Of a stretch of 6,143 nucleotides of DNA, positions 1 to 4,714 are shown one piece after another. Both the position numbers and the translations under genes were made by a program. The stretch covers positions 1-6,143 of the forward strand of contig CALWMT010000166.1 of NCBI GenBank assembly GCA_944382045.1. Reading direction: 5' to 3'. Numbering within the stretch: position 1 is the first letter of the stretch; each line of letters begins with the position of its first letter. The notes below the pieces were generated by a model. It was not told the origin of the DNA and searched no databases. It saw only the letters and a program-made list of their open reading frames with translations. Origin of the DNA: an uncultured Enterocloster sp. (lineage in GTDB: Bacteria; Bacillota; Clostridia; Lachnospirales; Lachnospiraceae).

Positions 1-623
1 AGTATGACATCGACGCGGTAACCGGTGTCGTCATTGAGGAAAAGGTGCTCACTCCGGCTTCTGAGGCAGAATCCACCACTGCCCAGGCAGGTACAGCTGC
101 GCCGGACGCCCAGACCCAATCTGCTTTAAGCGGCACCCCCGCATCAGAGAATCCCTCCGCCGCTGCCTCCGCAGTGAATGAGGATTCCGCCCTGTCCATC
201 GCCTTAGAGCACGCAGGCGTCACCAGAGAGCAGCTGGTCCACTCCCGCGTGAAGCCGGACCGGGATGACGGCCTCATGATTTTCGAGGTGGAATTCATCA
301 CCACGGACGGCGTGGAATACGACTATGACATCAGCCAGGCAGACGGAACCATTTTGAGCTTTAATCAGGAAGCGCACGTTCCCTACAATCCCGCCGCAGG
401 CACAGAGGGCCTTATAAGCGAGGACCAGGCCCGGCAGGCTGTCATTGACCGGGTGCCCGGCGCATCCGCAGAGAATGTGGCGGTCTTCCTGGACGAGGAC
501 GACGGCCGCCTGGAGTACGAGGGCCATCTGGCATACGACAACATGCTTTACGAATTTACCATCGACGCCTACAGCGGCGCTGTCATCGAGTGGGAGGCGG
601 AGATTCAGCGGCTGCATAGATAA
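1..623 (+). CDS. PepSY-repeat protein, 3' part (start outside window)
   Basis: This is the C-terminal 206 residues of a longer protein. The frame is open from base 3 to the TAA at 621-623, so the GTG at 45 is internal. The first visible residues, YDIDAVTGVVIEE, are the typical end of a PepSY domain. A linker rich in Ala, Thr, Ser and Pro follows (about visible residues 16-58), then a second PepSY unit (about 61-122, ending in YDYDISQADGTIL) and a third (about 134-202, ending in YEFTIDAYSGAVIEWE). PepSY domains are small extracytoplasmic modules found in peptidase propeptides and in surface or lipoprotein-like proteins. A role in inhibiting proteases or sensing at the cell surface is a family-level idea, not shown here. 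The low-complexity linker and acidic composition fit an exported protein, but the signal peptide would lie outside the window. The family call is firm; the function is unknown. Confidence 0.85.
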   Translation, partial: YDIDAVTGVVIEEKVLTPASEAESTTAQAGTAAPDAQTQSALSGTPASENPSAAASAVNEDSALSIALEHAGVTREQLVHSRVKPDRDDGLMIFEVEFITTDGVEYDYDISQADGTILSFNQEAHVPYNPAAGTEGLISEDQARQAVIDRVPGASAENVAVFLDEDDGRLEYEGHLAYDNMLYEFTIDAYSGAVIEWEAEIQRLHR

Positions 624-630
624 CACCCCG

Positions 631-647
631 GATAGGCCCGGCTTATC
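631..647. other. weak hairpin between convergent genes
   Basis: The bases GATAGGC and GCTTATC can pair (seven pairs including one G-T) around a 3-base loop, just after the PepSY stop codon. No T-tract follows on either strand, so it is at best a weak or factor-dependent terminator for the convergent transcripts. No better terminator was seen in 624-795. Confidence 0.25.
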
Positions 648-759
648 ACAAGGTCATCTTGCTTTCCATCTTCCGGAGCTCCTTAAAGCATAGGACTGCG
701 CAGAGGATAAAGCCCAGAGCATCTGCGGCCGGGCCTGCCCGCTTTCTGCTGCTTTCCAT
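646..759 (-). CDS. possible small protein (37 aa), doubtful
   Basis: This 37-codon reading frame starts with ATG 36 bases after the stop of the NifX-like gene on the same strand. It encodes a basic N-terminus (MESSRKR), a hydrophobic stretch at about residues 14-25 (ALGFILCAVLCF) and a basic amphipathic end (KELRKMESKM). That pattern resembles a tiny membrane-associated peptide. Against it, no convincing ribosome binding site precedes the ATG, a TGA stop lies two codons upstream in frame, and no family is recognised. It could equally be a chance frame or the remnant of a decayed gene. It would be the third gene of the DUF134-NifX operon if expressed. Confidence 0.22.
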   Translation of the reverse strand: MESSRKRAGPAADALGFILCAVLCFKELRKMESKMTL

Positions 760-795
760 CTGTCAGCTGCTGCGTCTATCTGTTTGTCATACGTC

Positions 796-1239
796 TCAGT
801 GATGCCCGCAGGACCCATGGCCCTCCCCATGGCCGCCGCAGTGGCCTTCCCCGTGATGGCCTTCCCCATGGCAGCTGCCGTGGCCTTCCCCGTGGTGTCC
901 CTCGCCGTGGTGGCTGCACTCCGCATCCGGGTCAAAGGTGAGCTTCCCCTCCGCCAGGGCCTGGGCCGCCTGATCCGCGTCCCCGGCCACTCCGCCGTAC
1001 AGATGGATGCCGGCCTCGGCCAGTGCCTGGCGCGCGCCTCCTCCGATGCCGCCGCAGATCAGGTCTGTCACCTGGTGCTCCTTCAGAAATCCCGCCAGCG
1101 CCCCGTGGCCCTGCCCCATGGTGTCCACCACCTGGGAGCTGATGATTTTTCCATCCTCTGCCTCATAAATCTTAAACTGCTCCGTGTGTCCAAAATGCTG
1201 AAATACCTTCCCATTCTCAAATGTAACTGCAATCTTCAT
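796..1239 (-). CDS. NifX/NifB-type (dinitrogenase iron-molybdenum cofactor-like) protein with His-rich tail
   Basis: The 147-residue product begins MKIAVTFENGKVFQHFGHTE, the hallmark start of the dinitrogenase iron-molybdenum cofactor biosynthesis family (NifX, NafY, NifB C-terminal domain). The glycine-rich stretch CGGIGGGAR (62-70) and LYGGVAGDADQA (80-91) complete the roughly 100-residue domain. Family members bind metal-sulfur cofactors or carry them between proteins. No nitrogenase genes are visible, and in fermentative gut anaerobes such proteins are standalone with unknown cargo. Residues 108-147 are an unusual His/Cys/Glu-rich tail, listed separately. The start at 1239 is chosen over an ATG 33 bases upstream because the family begins at MKIAV and an AGGAGG lies at 1250-1255, 10 bases before it. 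The ATG overlaps the TGA of the upstream DUF134 gene (ATGA), implying translational coupling. Family call firm; molecular role inferred. Confidence 0.92.
   Translation of the reverse strand: MKIAVTFENGKVFQHFGHTEQFKIYEAEDGKIISSQVVDTMGQGHGALAGFLKEHQVTDLICGGIGGGARQALAEAGIHLYGGVAGDADQAAQALAEGKLTFDPDAECSHHGEGHHGEGHGSCHGEGHHGEGHCGGHGEGHGSCGHH
799..918 (-). repeat. His/Cys/Glu-rich repeat tail of the NifX-like protein
   Basis: The last 40 codons encode 13 His, 4 Cys and 5 Glu, built from five copies of Gly-Glu-Gly-His with variants such as HHGEGH and HGSC. At DNA level this is an imperfect tandem repeat, with blocks related to GGGGAAGGCCAT recurring every 12 to 15 bases. Such tails commonly bind Ni, Zn, Cu or Co, so a metal-storage or delivery role is plausible (inference). 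The repetitive DNA could change length by slippage between strains. Confidence 0.8.
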
Positions 1240-1595
1240 TCTGAAATTTCCTCCTGTTCTTCCCTTCTGCAATAATGGGGGCAGGGCCTGGCACAGCCCC
1301 GCCGCCTGCCGTCACAGAGCCGGTAATCTCCGCCCTCAATCCGCAGTCCCTTGCCGCACACCAGGCACTCCGCAAGCTTCGCCCTGGCATTGCCGTAAAT
1401 GGCCTGCACCGTGGTTCGGGCTACATCCATCTGCCCTGCGCACTGCTCCTGGGTCATTCCCTCCCAGTCAATCAGGCGGATGGTCTCAAATTCATCCAGC
1501 GTCATGGTCACTATCTCCTGCACCTCCCCCTCCGGTCCAAAAAAACCGCAGAGGGGCTTGCCGCAGACGCGCCTTCTCTTACAGGGTCTCGCCAT
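1236..1595 (-). CDS. DUF134 family HTH DNA-binding protein
   Basis: The 119-residue product begins MARPCKRRRVCGKP, the characteristic N-terminus of the DUF134 family. A sigma-70 region-4-like helix-turn-helix follows at about residues 34-77; its core TQEQCAGQMDVARTTVQAIY reads as the two helices and turn. The C-terminus LRIEGGDYRLCDG is also family-typical and runs into a Cys cluster (C94, C101, C105, C109). With C5, C11 and C16 that could hold an Fe-S cluster or metal ion (inference). The ATG at 1595 is preceded by AAAGGAGG at 1603-1610, which rules against the upstream in-frame ATG at 1667. That ATG overlaps one of the operator-like repeats and has no ribosome site. The gene ends in an ATGA overlap with the NifX-like gene. 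The pair is a recurrent gene neighbourhood in anaerobes, and the protein is the best candidate to regulate its own operon. Confidence 0.92.
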   Translation of the reverse strand: MARPCKRRRVCGKPLCGFFGPEGEVQEIVTMTLDEFETIRLIDWEGMTQEQCAGQMDVARTTVQAIYGNARAKLAECLVCGKGLRIEGGDYRLCDGRRRGCARPCPHYCRREEQEEISE

Positions 1596-1654
1596 GCCTC
1601 CGCCTCCTTTCCCGGCACTGCCCGCAGTCCGCAGCCGCAATCGGCGCTCATTAC

Positions 1655-1665
1655 TGACATATGCC
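1655..1665. promoter_or_regulatory. third CATATG operator-like copy near the transcription start
   Basis: TGACATATGCC occurs here a third time, identical over 11 bases to the copy at 1715-1725 and inverted relative to 1694-1704. It lies just downstream of the predicted start of the DUF134 transcript, where a bound repressor could block initiation or early elongation. Its centre is 38 bases from the middle copy. No further copy of this 11-mer was seen in the window. Confidence 0.6.
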
Positions 1666-1677
1666 ATTTATGCTTCC

Positions 1678-1705
1678 ATTATAACAAATAATCGGCATAT
1701 GTCAA
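1678..1705 (-). promoter_or_regulatory. SigA-type promoter of the DUF134-NifX operon
   Basis: Read on the minus strand, TTGACA (1705-1700) and TATAAT (1683-1678) both match the consensus exactly and are separated by 16 bases. Transcription should start near 1671, leaving a leader of about 75 bases before the DUF134 ATG. The -35 box lies inside one of three CATATG motifs, so a protein bound there would block RNA polymerase. A perfect consensus promoter surrounded by operator-like repeats suggests strong basal strength held down by repression. Confidence 0.8.
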
Positions 1706-1730
1706 TAATATTTTTGACATATGCCGATTA
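1689..1730. repeat. 17-bp perfect inverted repeat, likely operator pair
   Basis: The arms at 1689-1705 and 1714-1730 are exact reverse complements (17 bases, read from the left TAATCGGCATATGTCAA) with an 8-base AT-only spacer. Each arm holds its own near-palindromic core GGCATATGTC. The two CATATG centres are 22 bases apart, about two turns of the helix, so dimers bound there would face the same side of the DNA. The right arm sits upstream of the -35 box and the left arm covers it. The structure could also form a cruciform, but its position at a promoter favours protein binding. Confidence 0.75.
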
Positions 1731-1747
1731 AAAAGATGCCGCCATCT
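1730..1747 (-). terminator. weak intrinsic terminator after the HicB-like gene
   Basis: On the minus strand AGATG and CATCT pair around a 4-base loop, and the stem runs into five T residues. It lies 31 bases past the stop of the HicB-like gene, where a terminator for the cysK-hicB transcript is expected. The stem has only five pairs, so termination may be inefficient and could allow read-through toward the DUF134 operon. Confidence 0.35.
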
Positions 1748-1777
1748 GAACTCTGTCACGCCGCTCCCCTATGCGCT

Positions 1778-2056
1778 CTAGTCGTTATCCGGCATCAGCT
1801 TGACAGTCACCCGAATCTGCTTGACAAAAGCGCCCTGGGGCAGATCCATGTCCTCCACATGGGTCTGGGAGGGAAACTCATAGGTTTCCTCCTCGATCTC
1901 CACCATCAGCCAGTTGTAGGCCGCGTCCCTGGCGTTCTCCACCGCGTCCTCTAAGTCCGGTCCCTCCGCCTGGCACCCCTCCAAATCGGGAAATTCCACA
2001 TGATAGCCCTTGTCGTCCTTGTGAGGGACGAACACAGCCGGATACGTAAATGTCAT
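1778..2056 (-). CDS. HicB-like antitoxin-fold protein without visible HicA
   Basis: The 92-residue product matches the HicB-like family: YPAVF near the start (5-9), the core FPDLEGCQAEG (22-32), the helix ending in NWL (48-50), and FPSQ (61-64). HicB neutralises the HicA mRNA-cleaving toxin in type II toxin-antitoxin systems. Here no short HicA-like frame with a dsRBD-type fold lies on either side; the neighbours are cysK and the DUF134 operon. The protein also lacks an added HTH or ribbon-helix-helix region; it ends in a beta-rich tail (VKQIRVTVKL, 78-87). AAAGGAGC precedes the ATG at 2056. It follows cysK by 39 bases on the same strand and is probably co-transcribed. It may be a domesticated solitary HicB rather than an active antitoxin (inference). 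Confidence 0.85.
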   Translation of the reverse strand: MTFTYPAVFVPHKDDKGYHVEFPDLEGCQAEGPDLEDAVENARDAAYNWLMVEIEEETYEFPSQTHVEDMDLPQGAFVKQIRVTVKLMPDND

Positions 2057-2095
2057 AATTTTTTGCTCCTTTTCTCTAAATATGCCAATAGCCGC

Positions 2096-3025
2096 TCACT
2101 GCGCAAACAGCTCCGTGGATAGATACCGGTCTCCCGTATCGGGCAGAAGAACCACGATGCATTTCCCCGCGTTCTCCGGCCGTTTCGCCAGAGCGAGAGC
2201 CGCACTGAGCGCTGCTCCCGAGGAGATGCCCGCCAAAATTCCCTCTGTCTTTGCCAGAAGCCGTGCGGCCCTGTAGGCCTCCTCGCTCCCCACCGGGATT
2301 ACCTCATCGTACACCTCTGTATTTAGAATCGCGGGCACAAACCCGGCCCCGATTCCCTGAAGCTTGTGGGGTCCTGGCTTTCCTCCGGACAAGACCGGCG
2401 AATCCGACGGCTCCACGGCCACTACCTGCACCGACGGATTCCGGGACTTTAGGTACTCCCCCGTCCCCGTGATGGTGCCTCCGGTTCCCACCGAGGCCAC
2501 GAAAATATCCACGGTTCCGTCCGTATCCTCCCAGATCTCCGGGCCCGTGGTCCTCCTGTGGGCCTCTGCGTTTGCCGGATTGGTAAACTGGCCGGGGATG
2601 AAGCTTCCCGGTATCTCCCGCGCCAGCTCTTCTGCCTTGTCAATAGCCCCCTGCATTCCCTTGGCCCCGTCCGTCAAGACCACCTCGGCCCCATAAGCCT
2701 TCAAAAGGCCAATGCGCTCCCCGCTCATGGTATCCGGCATGGTCAAAATCAGCCGGTAACCTCTGGGAGCCGCCACAGCCGCCAGGCCGATGCCTGTATT
2801 CCCGCTGGTGGGCTCAATGATAACCGCGCCGGGCTTTAAAAGCCCCCGTTTCTCCGCGTCCTCGATCATGGCCAGGCCCACCCGGTCCTTGGCGCTTCCC
2901 GCCGGATTCAAATACTCCAGCTTCGCCAGGATCCGGGCGCCGGCGCCCTCGGCCTTTCCATAATTTTTAAGCTCTAAAAGCGGGGTTTTCCCGATTAATT
3001 CCGCAACGGATTCGTATACCCTCAT
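2096..3025 (-). CDS. cysK: cysteine synthase A (O-acetylserine sulfhydrylase)
   Basis: The 309-residue product has the usual length and all main motifs of the PLP-dependent cysteine synthase family. It makes L-cysteine and acetate from O-acetylserine and sulfide in the cytoplasm. Visible are the PLP-lysine motif NPAGSAKDR (40-48, Lys46), the substrate-binding loop TSGNTG (73-78), the phosphate-binding loop GTGGTITGTG (180-189), GISSGA (266-271) and PDTGDRYLST near the C-terminus (295-304), where Thr297 is expected at the PLP ring nitrogen. The start at 3025 fits the family N-terminus (MRVYESVAELIGKTPLLEL) and has GGGAGGG just upstream. The frame is open further, to 3124, but those codons cover the promoter. 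A HicB-like gene follows 39 bases downstream. No serine acetyltransferase (cysE) gene lies nearby. CysK rather than CysM or cystathionine beta-synthase is the best reading from length and motifs. Confidence 0.95.
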   Translation of the reverse strand: MRVYESVAELIGKTPLLELKNYGKAEGAGARILAKLEYLNPAGSAKDRVGLAMIEDAEKRGLLKPGAVIIEPTSGNTGIGLAAVAAPRGYRLILTMPDTMSGERIGLLKAYGAEVVLTDGAKGMQGAIDKAEELAREIPGSFIPGQFTNPANAEAHRRTTGPEIWEDTDGTVDIFVASVGTGGTITGTGEYLKSRNPSVQVVAVEPSDSPVLSGGKPGPHKLQGIGAGFVPAILNTEVYDEVIPVGSEEAYRAARLLAKTEGILAGISSGAALSAALALAKRPENAGKCIVVLLPDTGDRYLSTELFAQ

Positions 3026-3095
3026 CGCATTTCCCTCCCTGCCTTGCGTTTTCCCGGCGCACAAGACTCCCCGGTCAAGCCAGTACTTGTGTTTC

Positions 3096-3124
3096 ATTCT
3101 AGCACCGCCCTTCTGCCCTGTCAA
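3096..3124 (-). promoter_or_regulatory. promoter of cysK
   Basis: On the minus strand TTGACA (3124-3119) is followed after 17 bases by TAGAAT (3101-3096). Transcription should begin near 3089, giving a leader of about 64 bases before the cysK ATG. The leader is too short for a T-box or SAM riboswitch and no such motif was recognised, so any sulfur control would be at the level of initiation. Confidence 0.7.
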
Positions 3125-3190
3125 TCAGCCGCTTTTCTCGTTCCGCCGCGATACGGATCCCGGTACACCGTTCAGACAGCGGCAGTGATT

Positions 3191-4486
3191 TCAGATACAA
3201 AATGCGGCGTAGAGAGGAACGGTTTTTTTATTGTCTTCCAATCCAAAATTTTTTGCAGAAAGCTTAATCGCATAAGCGGGCTTATACGTATCCATATAGA
3301 CCCGCAGGCTTTTGGCACGGGTGTTGTCGGCGGATTTAACCTCAATGGGAATAAGCTGGCCGTCCCGCTGAATGACAAAATCTATCTCTGCTCCGCGCGC
3401 GGACTCCCAATAATAGGTCTTGTAGCCGTTAATGGTAAGCTGCACATTGACATAATTTTCAGCCATACCCCCCTTAAAGTCGTTCAGCTCCTCAACCATA
3501 TAGAGGATATCATTTGCCGCTAAGTCTTTCTTTGCACAGAGAAGGCCTAAGTCAGAAACATAAATTTTGAACGCGTCAATATCGCGGTAATTCTCCAAAG
3601 GCTTCTTGATCTGCTCCACCTTATACACCTGCGAGACAATGCCGGACAGGCAGAGCCATTCAATCGCATTTTCAAATTCAGATGCCCGCCCGCCTTTCTT
3701 TATCAGCTTATATTGGAAACGGGTGTTCTTTTTTGAGAGCTGAACCGTAATGTTATCATAGGCAAGCCGGGTTTTCTTGATTTCACTCACACTATTGTAC
3801 TTGCTCATATCATTGAGATAGCTTGCAAGTATCGTATCCTGCGTATGACGCACAAGAATATAGTCCTTTGTCTGCGCAAACTGCAAAACGCATTCCGGCA
3901 TCCCGCCCACAACAAGGTATTGCCGGTAAAGCTGCATCGCCGCATCGTGAAGGGCAGACGGCATCGGCGTGTCTGTTTCAAAGCATTCTTTAATCTTCCC
4001 AGCAAGGGCGTCCTCGCCCACAGCCAGCATGAATTCCTCCATATCCATAGGATACAGGGTTTTCATATCGACCTTGCCGACAGGAAAGGAGAATCTCTTC
4101 CTGCCTGCCGCCACGCCCAGCAGACTGCCGAGGGCAGCGATATGATAGCCCGGCGCATCCTCACAAAAATATTTCAGGGAAGTCAAAGCCCGTTCGCAGA
4201 GCTGCACCTCGTCAAATACTATCAGCGTTTTTTCCCTCACGATTGTCTGTCCTGCAATATGCGATAAAATGGGTATCAGATAATCAGGACTGATGTTTTC
4301 ATCAAAAGTTTCGTTCAGCTTTGGATTTGTTTCAAAATTAAAATATGCCACATTTTCATAGTGACTGCGGCCAAACTCTAAAATGGAATAGGTTTTGCCA
4401 ACCTGTCTTGCCCCCTGCAAAATAAGGGGCTTTCGGTGCTCATTTTCCTTCCACGCCTCCAAAAAACCCATAATCTTTCTATACAT
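3191..4486 (-). CDS. AAA family ATPase with C-terminal DUF4143 domain
   Basis: The 431-residue product has a P-loop ATPase half with Walker A GARQVGKT (25-32), Walker B LIVFDEVQ (88-95, Asp92 Glu93), and the stretch ALGSLLGV (118-125) followed by RFSFPVGKV (131-139), typical of this AAA_14 type. The second half is DUF4143, with LYRQYLVVGGMPE, then the late acidic motif AENYV (Glu343), AEIDFV (Glu367, Asp369) and PIEVKS (Glu382, Lys384). The last residues resemble a PD-(D/E)xK nuclease-like core. Cellular function of the family is not established. The start at 4486 has GAGGAGGG five bases upstream; the frame remains open to 4522 but lacks a ribosome site there. The gene is more AT-rich than its neighbours (about 43% GC in one 60-base line, against 55% in a line of the MATE gene). 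It also stands alone, which suggests horizontal acquisition. It appears intact, with no frameshift. Confidence 0.92.
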   Translation of the reverse strand: MYRKIMGFLEAWKENEHRKPLILQGARQVGKTYSILEFGRSHYENVAYFNFETNPKLNETFDENISPDYLIPILSHIAGQTIVREKTLIVFDEVQLCERALTSLKYFCEDAPGYHIAALGSLLGVAAGRKRFSFPVGKVDMKTLYPMDMEEFMLAVGEDALAGKIKECFETDTPMPSALHDAAMQLYRQYLVVGGMPECVLQFAQTKDYILVRHTQDTILASYLNDMSKYNSVSEIKKTRLAYDNITVQLSKKNTRFQYKLIKKGGRASEFENAIEWLCLSGIVSQVYKVEQIKKPLENYRDIDAFKIYVSDLGLLCAKKDLAANDILYMVEELNDFKGGMAENYVNVQLTINGYKTYYWESARGAEIDFVIQRDGQLIPIEVKSADNTRAKSLRVYMDTYKPAYAIKLSAKNFGLEDNKKTVPLYAAFCI

Positions 4487-4512
4487 GGCATCCCTCCTCA
4501 CTGTACAGTCAT

Positions 4513-4541
4513 AGTATAGCACATTTTCGTGTAAATATGAA
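4513..4541 (-). promoter_or_regulatory. extended -10 promoter of the AAA/DUF4143 gene
   Basis: On the minus strand TGC directly precedes TATACT (4518-4513), an extended -10 element, with a weak -35 TTCATA (4541-4536) at 17-base spacing. Transcription should start near 4506, giving a leader of only about 20 bases that still contains the GAGGAGGG ribosome site. Confidence 0.55.
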
Positions 4542-4621
4542 TGATTTTTTCTGCTTTTTTAGCATTAAACTACATGAATTTTTACTAAAACTCAACAGCC
4601 GCTGCCGTCTAAAATTAACAG

Positions 4622-4650
4622 CTGGCAGGAATTTCCTTTTATGCTATAAT
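4622..4650 (+). promoter_or_regulatory. extended -10 promoter of the MATE gene
   Basis: TATAAT at 4645-4650 is preceded directly by TGC, an extended -10 element, and a partial -35 CTGGCA lies at 4622-4627 with 17-base spacing. Transcription should start near 4657. This makes a start at the GTG of 4658 unlikely, since that message would be leaderless, and it supports the TTG at 4715. Short dyads (CAGCCGCTG at 4596-4604 and CAGCTG near 4619) lie at or above the -35 and might be regulator sites, but they are too short to call. Confidence 0.6.
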
Positions 4651-4702
4651 ACATTCAGTGGTATTTTTGAACGCTGAAAGCATCGTAAGACAAGCAGAAA
4701 TC

Positions 4703-4709
4703 GAGGTGG
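4703..4709 (+). promoter_or_regulatory. ribosome binding site that selects the TTG start
   Basis: GAGGTGG differs from GAGGAGG at one base and ends five bases before the TTG at 4715. No comparable site precedes the GTG at 4658 or the ATG at 4754, so this site decides the start of the MATE gene. Confidence 0.6.
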
Positions 4710-4714
4710 CAATT

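Noticed and set aside
784..1275. Long plus-strand frame opposite the NifX-like gene
   Set aside because: It is the antisense shadow of a well-supported gene; its Met/Ala/Pro/Val repeats merely mirror the Gly-Glu-Gly-His codons.
1714..1740. Plus-strand promoter starting from the TTGACA at 1714-1719
   Set aside because: No -10-like hexamer lies at suitable spacing and no plus-strand gene follows; the TTGACA arises from the inverted repeat.
1731..2095. Hidden hicA toxin gene next to the HicB-like gene
   Set aside because: The flanking gaps (39 bases upstream; about 180 bases down to the DUF134 start, largely promoter and operator) are too small or lack a frame resembling the HicA fold.
3026..3190. 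T-box or other riboswitch upstream of cysK
   Set aside because: The leader after the predicted start is only about 64 bases and shows no T-box, SAM or other recognised riboswitch sequence.
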